Shown piece by piece: positions 33,134 through 44,389 of a DNA stretch of 64,000 nucleotides (the first letter of the stretch is position 1; every line of letters begins with the position of its first letter). The position numbers and the translations under genes were made by a program. The DNA is from Maratus speciosus (lineage: Eukaryota; Arthropoda; Arachnida; Araneae; Salticidae). The stretch covers positions 523,099,451 to 523,163,450 of the forward strand of contig OZ010795.1 of assembly GCA_963932465.1 (NCBI GenBank), read 5' to 3'. Under the pieces are notes generated by a model. The model saw only the letters and a list, made by a program, of their open reading frames with translations. It ran no database searches and had not been told where the DNA came from.

Positions 33134-34533
33134 GGAGATTAAATATAATCTACTTTTAAGTATACTGTTGTACAGGGCTTGCCTTCACCTTAAAGTTAAA
33201 ATAAAACGGAATTTAGATCTCGTTAGGTGCGGGGCATAGTGCAAACCTTTTTAAGACCCAATTTATTTAATTATTTATTATGTTTTTCATGTAGAAAAAA
33301 ACGTTTTTAATCTCATTGGAGGTCCCTATAATTGCGGGGCAGGCTGCATTACACCTGCCACATCCCTTTGCGGGTGTCCTTTTTTTTTTGTATTACAGAA
33401 TATGTGAAAATATACCCATAACAGTATGTGTTTACCTAAAAGTGCGAATTACATGAAAAAATATTTTTATATATTAAATACTCGTAAGAATCGTTAAAAC
33501 ATTTGCAATTCTAGACTTCGGGTAACCTTTTTCAAAAAAAGCAATAAACACATTAATTTCAAAATTTTTATGCCTCCTGAAAATTCATCATAAAAGAATA
33601 ATAAGCATCAAATACATATTAAAAATAAAGTAAAATATATATTGTGGCGAATTTTGAAAATCATTGAAATATTTTTACGATTTATCTTCGCAATTTTTAT
33701 GCTGTTCTAAAAAGATTTTTTATGTGTAAAGAAACAAAATAAACTTAATAAGCATTAAAATTTTCAATCGGGAAAAGAATAAATAAAGGAAAATTTTCAA
33801 AATCCATACGATATAATACAGTGTTCACATATTCAAGATTAAAAAGATGACGTGACATTAGCAGCAATAGTAAAAGGCAAGTTCTGGGATATTTACTCAT
33901 TGTTAATTTAAAATGCCTTATCACATATGAACAGCTACTTTGAAATTTTCATTTAAGGATGTTCTCAAATCCAAATTTGTCTACTTTCTGACGCATTTTT
34001 TAATTAATTTTGTTCGCAAACGCATGAAATTGGCAGTTTCTCTTAGTCAAAAACTATGCAATCAAATAGTTTTTTTTTTCCTTTTTTTTTTTAAATCTAT
34101 TTTTGATCATTTCCTACCTAGCATGTCCAATTTCTATTTTTTCTATTTCATTACATTTTTCATTATTATTTAATTATTTATTTTTCAGCCTGGAAAAAAA
34201 AATTATTTTACCAATGACCATCTGTTTTCTTTCTCTGACTGACAACCATAAATCCCAAATGACTGAAATGTTTTGCTCCATGTTTAACTTTTTACCTTTT
34301 CAATTTGTAGTTATATTCATAGTATGATGAAATTATAAATATTAGTGTCTTTATTTAGAAAAACGCGCGAAAATATAATTTGATAAAATTACAACTTTAT
34401 TAAAACGTGGTAACTTGACTTTGAGTTGCCATCTTTCACAATTTGCCCACCCGTCAAAGAAAAACAAACTGGCCGTGCCATTTTACTAAAATCGTTTTGA
34501 GCCCACTCAATATTTTTGAAAAGTTGGAGTCAC
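33134..34533. other. Spacer of the inverted repeat, no gene seen
   Basis: AT-rich with T runs near 34070-34095. No coding sequence or repeat family is recognised. Confidence 0.45.
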
Positions 34534-36486
34534 TGTTATGTGTGATTCATGTCTCATGGGGACCTTTTTTTCGCTTTGTCTGTGCTGAAAAATTGCTTCA
34601 AAACACCAACTTTGATATATATATATTTTTTTAAATAGCCTTTGAACTTATCGAAATAGTCATATTTTCATTTGAAATATTGCTCAAAATTAGCACTATT
34701 GTTTATTAATTTGAAAATTCATAGTAATGAATCGCAACAGCAATAATAAATTCATTCAGTCATATTACGCACTTTAGATTTTAATTTAGAATTAACCTTT
34801 TTATATCAAATATTAAAAATTAAAATATTGAATTTTTGTTTTAATGTTGAAATATTTATTACATTATATACTATAGTTTCAGGTACATAAATCAATTAAG
34901 GTCAAGCGAACAAATTGTTACATGTTTAGTGCAAGAACATATATAAACTGAACTAAGATCAAAAAGAAAAAAATTACAGTAAACTCTGTCTAAGGCGGAA
35001 TCGATCGGGACTGAGAAAATTTTCCGTGGTAGACAATATTCCGGCTTATACAAAAAAGCTCCCCCCACACCCCCCACAAAAAAAAATCCCTCGAATTTGA
35101 TAATTTTTTATTGATTTTCCTGACTCAAAAATCGGTTGAAAACTGAAATTCTGAAAGATCTTTTGCCTTTATAGATAAATGAGAAACGCTATTCAATTTC
35201 TTAGTACTGCTGTAATACATGCGAATTGGAAGTTTACACACACACACACACGAAAAAAACCTAACCCCCCCCCATTAAACTTCGAGAATGAGACAGAACG
35301 CTTAACTTTGAATTTGAGTACATCCTTAAAGTAGGTATAATATATTGCACTTTCGAAAATATATATTTTGATAAATGCTCATTCTACTAGAAATATTAAC
35401 GTTTAAATATAATTTTGCATATGAAAAAATGGCACAAGCATAAATTCCTTAAAATTTAAACAGTTTCTGTCCGTTTGAATTAAGTTTTTCAAAGTGTTAC
35501 GGAATTTAACTAACATGCACGACATTGAGTATTTGACTTATCAGTTTTAAAGTTTAATAAACAAAATGCCTTTCATTTTTAAATTATGCTTTTTTCCGCC
35601 TTATGCAAAATTTTGGTTTCGGTGGAACCTTAAAATACTTTCCGTTTCCGCGTTAGACAGATTCCGCCTTATGCAGCATGAATTAATGTAATTTTCTATG
35701 GGTTCGCCGGGACTTGAAAAATTTTCCGCGGTAGACAGATTTCCGGCTTGCACAGAGTCCGCCTTAGACAGAATTTACTGTACATTTTTTTTTTCATAGG
35801 CGGTCAGCTCATTACATGTTGCTAAATATTCAAAAACTAGTAATCCTTCGTCTCATTTAGTATCATTACCCATGTACATACATGTCATACATCCAACTTC
35901 AAAATTTTCACTTTGAATTCCTGAGGGTTTTTTTTTCATTCTTTTTTTTTTTTTAGTTTCCCCCCCCTTATAAACACTATTTTTTTTATTCATTTGTTTC
36001 ACAATGTGGTCACTGGATTTTTTGGGTTTAGAAGCCACTGGGTCCTTCGAGATTTTGGGAATCTGCACCTTTATTGTAAGACCGGGATCTGTCTAAAACG
36101 GAATTAGTTTGGTCCCATGTGATTCCGTCTTAGCAGATTTCATTGTATTAGAATTGCGGTACCTGTTATGACAAAAACCTGCTTAAAAAGGAAAATTCCC
36201 CTGTCTTTTTCAATTTTGTCTTAGTAAGTTTTTCTTTATATCATCTTCCCCCCCCCCCCCTTTCATTGAACTGATAAGCCTAGATATGCCACTCCACTGC
36301 TTTCTGTAGCAGTTTTATGAGTTGATCACAAAAAATTGGAAAACGCGTCAAACAAGCATTTGGCTTCCTGCGTAGTTTGGCCATCTTATTCTGACCTCTG
36401 AGCTTGCCGATCTTACTCTGGTGGGGTTCACAGCAGGCAAAGAGATCCCTGATTGGTTGGGGGGACGTTAGATTTTAACAGCCAGT
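34534..36486 (-). repeat. Right arm of the large inverted repeat
   Basis: Inverted copy of 31603-32731. The arm is 1,953 bp but about 1,147 bp once the MITE at 34977-35780 and its duplicated TA are removed, close to the 1,129 bp of the left arm. Confidence 0.9.
34977..35780. mobile_element. 804-bp MITE, pogo/Tigger-like ends
   Basis: It is flanked by TA (34975-34976 and 35781-35782). It starts CAGTAAACTCTGTCTAAGGC, and the complement of its end is CAGTAAATTCTGTCTAAGGC. Subterminal copies of TAGACAGATTCCGCCTTA and GAAAATTTTCCG recur inside both ends. The left arm of the inverted repeat carries the uninterrupted target. CAGT ends and a TA duplication fit pogo/Tigger relatives. There is no transposase. 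Confidence 0.85.
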
Positions 36487-37257
36487 ATTAGCATGGGCAG
36501 CGTTAGTGATACAAAGTAAATAGTTATACTCGTACGCAATAGGAGACAATAAAGCTGATGCTCGTTGGGTAAAAACAGAAAATATTCTTTAGCATAATGT
36601 ATTTTGTTTTTGTTTTGTTCTGTTTGTGACTATAGATCATTTTTAGATACGCAATAGGAGACAAAAAACCTCAAACAAAAAAAGCTGATGCTCGTTGGGT
36701 AAAATAGAAAATAATCTTTAGCATAATATATTCTGTTTGTGACTATAGATCCCTTCTAGAAATCTAAATAAATAAAAAAAGACAATAAGAACAGAAAAAA
36801 CAATTAAAAATTATCCTACTGTCATAAAAGAAAATCGAGCTGAAAGCAAATTCATTGTTCAGTATCTTGAGTGGCGCCGCACTAATGCGTCGCCGACAGA
36901 AATTCGCAAATATCACTAAAATAGAAAAACACGATTTCTGTTTTCCCTTCATTCTGATCAATATAGCATTAAAATGATCTGAAATAGAATATAAAACGTA
37001 ATTTTGAAGGAGTATTTTTTTTTTTTTACATACTTGAATAAATAAAATTTTGAATGTAAGATAGATTGAGCTTGAATCAGTCGTAGCCCAAAAACTGATA
37101 TAGAAATAGAGTCCATTTTATCTCCATCTCCTATGATGCGACAGATTACGTCACACATTAATGTTTTGATAAAAAAGAACGCAAAAACTTGGAGATGGGA
37201 ATAGAAGGGATGAAAGGGTAATTTAGGCTTCGGTTTTTCGGGAGCGCTATTGCACTG
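36487..37257. other. AT-rich stretch with a 120-bp tandem duplication
   Basis: ACGCAATAGGAGACAA, AAAGCTGATGCTCGTTGGGT and CTTTAGCATAAT occur near 36534 and again near 36652, and GTTTGTGACTATAGATC ends both units. No gene is seen. Confidence 0.6.
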
Positions 37258-37353
37258 TGCGCCGGAGCCCTGTATTTATAAGCTCCGTGGAATTCGACCA
37301 ATATTTAATTATTTATTGAAAACAGAGAAGTGCCGGAGCTGGGCTCCGGCGCA
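37258..37353. repeat. GC-rich fold-back of 96 bp
   Basis: TGCGCCGGAGCCCTG at the left and CTGGGCTCCGGCGCA at the right are near-perfect complements around an AT-rich centre of about 65 bp. The GC-rich ends stand out in this AT-rich region. It may be a tiny MITE or part of a larger element. Confidence 0.6.
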
Positions 37354-37937
37354 AATTAAGCTCTGATTACAAATAAAGCACAGAAAATGAATTGGTATGA
37401 GCCATGGTGACGCTTTTAGCAGGAATTTGGTATTAATATATGTCAATATAATTTTAAATTTAAAACCTTGCAATTATAGGACACATACGGACAATACAGG
37501 CTGTCAAAGAAATTTTCAAAAGAAGCCATATGACAATTATCCCATTAGGAAAATAATCCTTATAAATGCGACAATTGTTAGCATATCATTACTTTACTTT
37601 ATGAAATGCAGATAATAAATTTAAACATTTTTATGAAAAATGTAATTTTTGATATAAACGTTGTGAGAAAATTCTTAATGAAGAATTTTTCGTCATTAAT
37701 ATGCAAAAGCAAAATTATCAAAAGAATAGTAAACTCTGTAACATGTTTTGTACTCGTAGGAATGCAAATAGCGAATTACAATTTATCACATCTATAAAAA
37801 CTGTCGAAACGAATAATAAAAATTGGAAATACAGTTTGGAATTTATAGATAAATTTACTAAATTCATGTGGTGGTATTCTCGTAAAACAATTTCCATTCC
37901 CTAAATAACTTCCAAATTAAGGTCGTCATCTTGGTAA

Positions 37938-38173
37938 TTTGATTTTACAAGTAAGGAATTTCACCTGTATTGCCGTAAAGAAAATATAAAACATACAACA
38001 ACTAAAACTGACCTTCTCCAGACAGATTCTCATTTGGTGCGGTTATACTCTACTTTAAATTCTGTAATCTCTAATATGCCTAACGATAAATTTTTATGTA
38101 TTTCAACCATGCATCCAAAATTCAAAGAGCCATCAATCCTACCTCAACATATAAGTTGGAATCATACGCTCTG
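37938..38173 (+). other. Unrecognised 78-codon open stretch
   Basis: Open from a stop at 37935 to TGA at 38171, without an early ATG. The composition looks coding (TKTDLLQTDSHLVRLYSTLN, then NMPNDKFLCISTMHPKFKE), with balanced residues rather than the low-complexity I/K/N/F seen in most frames here. It could be a fragment of a transposon protein or of a decayed gene. I recognise no family. Confidence 0.3.
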
Positions 38174-38754
38174 ATTCAACGATTGCATTCAAAGAAGCAA
38201 TCAAAAATATGTGACTTTTTCTTAAAAGTAGTGAATAAAAATAGTAAAAAATGTTTGATTTAATTAGACGAAATATAGATCTACTCTTAGATAAATTTTA
38301 TGTGTTTAATCTTTTATCGTGGTGTTAATCTTTTTTATTTATCTCTTCTTTTTGAGAGAATATACGTAATTCGAATTTTTGGATATTTCGAACTTTTATC
38401 TGATCCCTTCGACTTCGAGTTATCCATCCAAGTTTAACTGTATTATCTAGGCGTATGTGAACAGAAACACCATCTCGGCTTTTGCAGAAAACGTGTTAAA
38501 TATCGTTAAGCGATGCTTACGATCTTGAAAAATTCGTATCTTCAAAACAATCGATGAACACTACCAAATAAGCTGCGTCATCTACATATAAAGCCTGGAC
38601 CAGAAAAATATTAATTTGTGATTTATTAAACTGACTTTACATTATTTTAATTTTAAATGTTACCCCGTTCTTTCAGTTTTACCTCTACCGGTTCCAGCTG
38701 TCCTAGTTATATGACCAAAGTATTTTGAAACCGGCCCCTGTATTGCAAACATGT

Positions 38755-39240
38755 GCTATTTTTGACAATGTTTTCCAAATTCCAAGTTCGATGAAGCGAC
38801 CTAAAGATATTAATAGATTTTAAATAGACTTATGTTATCATTCTAATTTCAAAATGTGATTTTTACGCACTATTAGAAGTAAGTCTGAATATGTTTTTAA
38901 ACTTACATCATGTATTTCAAAAATTGTCAATTTTGGTCAAATTTTCCAAAATACAAGTGCAATGCGCGACCTAAAGATATTAACCGATTTTAAATAATTT
39001 TTTTGTGTTATTCTTCTAATAGCAAAAGGTGTTATTTACGTGCTATTAGAAGTAGCTCAGAATTTTTTTTAATTTCCATCATTAATTTAAAAAATCGTCA
39101 TTTTTCATCATATTTTCAAGCCTTCAAGTGCAATGCGGGACCTAAAGATATTAACCAAGTTCAAAAATATTTTTTGCGTTATTCTTCTGATTAAAAAAGG
39201 AAACTTTTGTGTGCTATTAGAAATCGATCTGAAAAATTTT
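38755..39240 (+). repeat. Three tandem units of about 170 bp
   Basis: GACCTAAAGATATTAA occurs at about 38799, 38968 and 39140 (steps of 169 and 172). In each unit it is followed by a TTATTCTTCTAAT variant and GTGCTATTAGAAGTA or a close form. The units are clearly diverged. The flanks show no element ends. Confidence 0.75.
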
Positions 39241-39559
39241 GCTTTTTTCCACCCACCCTACTGTACAGTTTAAGACAACTATATTTTAATGTATGAAGAT
39301 GAATTTATTTCAGCTAATATCAACGTACATTAAAGATGTAGGCAAAATACACACTACTTGAAGGGGATACCCTGACACAACACATTAACAAAAACAATCT
39401 TTTATAAAAGCAATAATAAGACAGGACTTTTAGTTGAGTGGACTTATGAGTTGATTGGGTGGACCTTTAATTGGATTCAATTTTTAGACCGAAAATTACG
39501 CAAGGGAAGTGACCTCTGAGGATCATACTGAAGACAACTTTCAGATCTCTTGCATAAAA

Positions 39560-39868
39560 CTATTCAAAACTATATCCTATGTCTATGCTGACTAGAATCC
39601 CACTGATTTCGAAAATAACTTCTTCCAAATACTTAGAACAACTTCTTACCAAAATCAACACTAAAGGAACTAATTTCCTATCTTTATCCATGTCAATCGT
39701 TAACACAAAATGGCTTGAGGTTTGAAGTATATCCTCAGAAAGCTGCCTAATTAACAACTTAAGTGAGACTCGGCCTACAAAAGTCAGAGGAATTTTATTA
39801 GTAGTTAAAAAAAAGACATGCTTTGATTCAATTTCACAAAAATGTTGGAAAAAATACGTATTTTTCAA
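39560..39868 (-). pseudogene. hAT-like transposase fragment, possibly ZBED/SCAND3 type
   Basis: A 102-codon open frame. The stretch IPLTF..V....IRQLSEDIL, then SHFVLTIDMDKDRK and LVLILVR, resembles the part of hAT-derived proteins (GTF2IRD2, SCAND3, FAM200 type) that reads ..MSEDI...F.LQLDESTD...LLVFVR. The family's DESTD reads DMDKD here, so one expected acidic residue remains and another is changed. No upstream BED finger or downstream dimerisation domain is visible. The assignment is by eye and needs a profile search. Confidence 0.42.
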
Positions 39869-40821
39869 AATGCACTGAAAGGTATAAATGTGATTTTTGC
39901 CAAATTAGCCAAATATATCCGAGTTGACATCATATCTGGCAACTTATATTTGTTGCCAAAGTTGGCAATATTTCGCCAAGTTGTTCAAAATCTGGCGCTA
40001 TTGTGCTAATCATGCCATTAGTAATGTTCACAAAATACTCATTGTTTGAGCTAATGCTAATTTCTCCATAGGAAATCAACCGTCGAATTTTAAAAAATCA
40101 GTGTCAAATTCATGTATTTCCTTCATGAATACATGTACATTCTAAATTTCAAATCTCTGTGTCAGTGTGGCATGTATGAAAAATGAGTCGCAAGAATTCG
40201 CTGCCACATGCAAACAAACAGAATTGTACGTTAAAGTAAACCATGCAAAAAATATTAAGTACAAATATATATAGACAACTAAAAATCAAATAGAATGTAT
40301 TTTTGTACGAATACAGTCACCTTTTTCTTTAATTTATTAAATTCCCTAAAAAGCAAATGAATGAAAATATTGTTAATATAAGATAATTAATTAATCAGAA
40401 CAAACAAAATTTGAAAGCAAATTTCAGTACTTAAAGGTACTTACAGCAGTTAATTTAATATTATTTAAATTAGTCTGTCACTTTTCTTCACAATAATTGA
40501 AGAATTGGTCTTTTCGCTACATCATTTTCTAATTTTTATACGGTTTCAAAATTTTCACCTGTTTCATCAGATTTCGATTGATAATATTGTGGAACAGCCG
40601 ACAGCATTGTTCGCACCTCTCTAGCTGCTGTTTGGTGTAAACTGTCATCCTCTTCATTATTATACTATTTTCTTGATCTCTTTTGATTACAGAAGTTATC
40701 TATGAAAACCTTTATTTTTATTTTGTCAAAATGAGCGTTTTTTTCTTATTCACTTCCTTTTAAATTTCACAAATTATTTTATTTATAAAAGATTAAGTTT
40801 CTAGATTGTACTTTAAAACTG

Positions 40822-40859
<38 letters not shown>

Positions 40860-41843
40860 ATTAAATTTTTAAAAATATTATTAGTAATGATAACTTCTTT
40901 AAAAATAACGTATATAAAAAAGTTTAATATTTTGAGTTATTAAAACACCAATTTATGCACTTTAATTTCTAAATTTTTACCAGAAATTTAAAAATAAACT
41001 CAATTTCCTTGTTCTTATTTCATAGATATAAATTTTTTATATAACCGTAAGTTATGAAAAAATAAGTATTTGAACACATTTTATTCATGTCATTGATTCT
41101 TACAATATCTTAAAGTTAAAGTAGAAATTTGTTTTCGACCGGAATTGAATTTTACAGAATATGACAATCTGTCATCTTGAATCCTGAGATGTATTTTTCA
41201 GAAAAATATTCGTCGACTATCACTCATATTCTAGATTTTATTCTAGAAGTATTTCATGCAGAATTTCTAAAATATTTTCCTTGAAATATTGTACTTTTTA
41301 AGTAATATATATAGATATGGATAGATAGATAAATAGATAGATAAAGTTTTAAACAAACTTGATAAACTTCGTCTATAAAATATACACTTGCATAAAAATA
41401 AGAATTTAACATCAACATGTTTCATTTCGATTGTTTTTCTAATTAAATAAATACATTTTAAACAAGAAATAGTTTTAATAAAAGGTAACTTGTTTGTATG
41501 CTGTATTAAACTACTTTATTTAGAAATAAAATTTCTGGTTTAACTTCTTCCATACCAGCATATGTATAAGAATATTACATGTAAAACCAGTTTTTCTGGC
41601 ATTTAAATTTAAAATACCAAGTAGAAGTTTTCAGAAAAATGTGATGCTTTTATTCATCTCTGCTGCGGAGGGAAATTTAAACACCACTTTCCTACATTTC
41701 CCATAATACCAACTATACACAAACATATATTCCTGCTATACTGTTTTTAGCAGCAACGATAGAATAAGGAATAGACATGGATCCATACGTGGATCCACTG
41801 GTGTTTGTGGAGAATCAGTCTATGGATCCAAACGTTGATCTAC
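39869..41843. other. AT-rich stretch, no gene seen
   Basis: Contains GCCAA-rich words near 39895-40010 that resemble those at 5770-5870. It also holds a 37-base A run (40822-40858) and GATA repeats near 41320-41345. No coding sequence. Confidence 0.45.
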
Positions 41844-42087
41844 GCCCCACCAGTGGCTGAGAGGTTCTGTTCTCGAAGCTGGTAGACGGGAGGTGCTGGG
41901 TTCGATCCCAATCGCGCCCGTCGGGCTAATCGTTCGGAGTTTTCGTGGTTTTCTTCGATCCATGGTTTCCATGCGTAAATACGGGTTAGGTTCCCTTAGA
42001 AAAACCCCCACTAAGGGCACTCCCCCCTCGGGCCTATATCCCTAGTGCAGATAATCGGCCGTCACAAAATCAACAAAAACAACAACC
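41844..42087 (+). mobile_element. tRNA-derived SINE, copy 2, with target duplication
   Basis: Starts GCCCCACCAGTGGCTGAGAGG. The A box is TGGCTGAGAGG and the B box GGTTCGATCCC. The body matches copy 1 (CGTTCGGAGTTTTCGTGGTT, ACGGGTTAGG), and it ends in an A/C-rich tail (CAACAAAAACAACAACC). A 14-bp duplication with one mismatch flanks it (41830-41843 and 42088-42101, AAACGT.GATCTAC). This is typical of LINE-driven insertion. Confidence 0.92.
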
Positions 42088-42101
42088 AAACGTGGATCTA
42101 C

Positions 42102-42667
42102 TGATCCGGGAAAGGTTAAAACATGGTCCTATTTCGCTTCCTTCCTCTCCCATGCACCTTAAAAAATACCAGCAACTATGCATCAGAAATCATGATGGAA
42201 GTTAATTTATATAATATGACAAAACGCCTTTGACCTTTTTTTTTTTTTTTTTTACAATAACGTACCAATATCTTTGTAAATAAAAATAAAAATGTAAATA
42301 GTATTTAATAATTAACAGTTTTTAGCATACATTATATAGCCATTCAGCACTGGACACTTTCAATTTTAGACATTTTGTAGAATATTTAAAGATATACTTT
42401 TCTGATATTTCTGGAATTTCAGGAATATGAAGAAAATATTTGATTTTATATTTATTAATGGCGATTTGATCAGAAGGACTGTTAGGGGGGTGGGGGCCAA
42501 CAAAAAAATCAAAGAAAACTATTAATATTTGGTATCACGCTGTAAAAAAAGTGCACGAAATGATTTATCGCTATAACTTACGAATATGTGGAAATTGTAC
42601 AATACGTGCATTTATTTTTGTAAGAATAGCACGTATATTTATGGAGCTATGTTGATTTTTTTTTTTT

Positions 42668-42705
<38 letters not shown>

Positions 42706-43160
42706 TTAAAAAAATTCTTGCATGCTTTTTGTTTGCAAACGGCAGGATTCTCTACCAAATTTAACGCCAGTTTCAGAAAATTTGAAAAAAAGAGAATGAA
42801 CTGGAATTAAATATTTTTCTCTACATAAGTTCAATCCAAGGCACTGCTACTTCTATTTTCAACTACCCTAATCATTATTGGCTCCTCCATTTCTAACGAA
42901 GTGGCGCATTTGTATAAATGGAACAGCACTTAATTATAAAAATATTCTTTGATGATAGCCGCGGAAATGGTGGCCAAAAGTACTGAGAAATTTTAAATAA
43001 AATGTATATTTCTAACTTGTAACATATATTTTATGATTTTCGCCGCCTTTAACATAAAAACTGTGAACTTTCTTAAGTTCATATGATGTATTTCAATTTC
43101 TATTTTTATTTTCAATAGTAAATATAAAATAAATCCATGCGAGGAGCATCCGCTCTTTAT
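42102..43160. other. AT-rich stretch, no gene seen
   Basis: T runs near 42236-42253 and at 42671-42703 (33 T). No recognised element. Confidence 0.45.
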
Positions 43161-44271
43161 ATTTCTCGTTTTATTTATTACTTTCTTCTATCTTTACAAG
43201 AAGAAAGTATTGGATTCGTGAAAAATTTCGACTTCCGGTTTTCGACGGATTTATACTTTTTAGAATGCCCAGAACACGATTTGATGGTTTTTAGAAAATG
43301 TCTGTCTGTGAGTCTGTCTGTCACTCTGCCACTCTGTCCCTCTGTGAGTCTGTATGTGACAAAAATTTTGTGGGCGCTCTATCTCAAGAACTAATGCACG
43401 GAATTTCACAAAACTTTATATTTAATTAGACCTTGTTATTATCTGGACCTGATTAGTTTTTGGTGAAAATCGCCCAACAGGTGGCGCTGCTATGCGGCAT
43501 TTTTTACGATTTCTGCAATAGCTATATCTCAAGAACTACTGCACGGATTTTGATAAAACTTCAGATTCAGTTAGTCCAGGACATAGTTTGGTGCTGGTTA
43601 CGTGTTTGTGAAAATCGCCCAACAGGTGGCGCTGCTATGCTGCATTATTCATGATTATCGCAATAGCTCTAACTCAAGAAAAAATGCACGAATTTTCATA
43701 AAACTTCAGATTTAGTTAGTCCCTGATATGAATTAGTGCTGTTAAAAGTTTGGTGTAAATCGCCCAACAGGTGGCACTGCTGTGCTGCATTTTCACGATT
43801 TTTGGAAGAGCTGTATCTCAAGAACTATTGCACGGATTTTCATCAAACTTCAGATTTAGTTAGTCCTTGACATGAATTGGCGTATAAATTAGTGTTGTTT
43901 AATTTTTGGTGTAAATTGCTCAACAGGTGGCGCTGCTATGCTTATTTTTTGCAATTTCCGCAATAGCTTTATCTCAAGAACTAACGCTTAGATTTTCAAC
44001 AAACTTCAGATTCAGGTATACCTTATATCATTTAGTGATTTTTATTTTTGGTGTAAATCACTCAACAGGTGGCGCTGCTATGCTGCATTTTTCAGAATTT
44101 CCGCTGTAGCTCTATCTCAAGAACTAATGCACGAATTTTCATCAAACTTCAAATTCAGATATACTTTGATATGAATTCGTGCTAAATTCATGTAATTTCT
44201 TGTACTATTTAAATGATTTAATTGAGGTGATTTATATAGAAGAAAGTTTTGTGGTGGCCACAACATACTAG
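43161..44271 (+). mobile_element. Helitron-like element with 145-bp tandem array
   Basis: The right end is TTGTGG-TGG-CCACAA hairpin, CATA, CTAG (44268-44271), then T: the 3' stem-loop plus CTRR pattern of Helitrons. The left end carries a stem-loop (TACTTTCTTCT...AGAAGAAAGTA, 43181-43211) whose arm AGAAGAAAGT recurs just before the 3' hairpin. CTGTCTGTGAGTCTGTCTGT repeats and six tandem units follow. The exact 5' base is uncertain. No Rep/helicase is present. Confidence 0.65.
43380..44165 (+). repeat. Six tandem units of about 145 bp
   Basis: TCTCAAGAACTA.TGCACG or a close form recurs at about 43384, 43528, 43670, 43815, 43971 and 44116. Each unit also has CAACAGGTGGC.CTGCT and AAACTTCAGATT. 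It is the internal array of the Helitron-like element. Confidence 0.85.
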
Positions 44272-44389
44272 TTTTTATATAATCATTGCTGAGCACGATA
44301 TACTGCAGTATTTTATTTTTGTGGAAACGTTAATTTGAGAAAAACCTTTCATTAATATTTGATCTCACCTTTATACCAAAAGGGAGTCA

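Noticed and set aside
32628..34634. Frames sharing VSWGPFFRFVCAEKLLQNTN at 32628-32858 and 34443-34634
   Set aside because: Apparent protein conservation is simply the inner ends of the inverted repeat read in equivalent frames.
31990..36068. Similar frames at 31990-32190 and 35853-36068
   Set aside because: They come from the two arms of the inverted repeat and translate opposite strands of the same non-coding sequence, so the match is not evidence of a gene.
41820..42020. Minus-strand 66-codon frame with ordinary composition
   Set aside because: It lies entirely over the SINE. The composition reflects its GC content.
43137..44109. Plus-strand frames at 43137, 43460 and 43927
   Set aside because: They are open only because the 145-bp tandem unit lacks frequent stops. 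Repeated translated words follow the repeat period.
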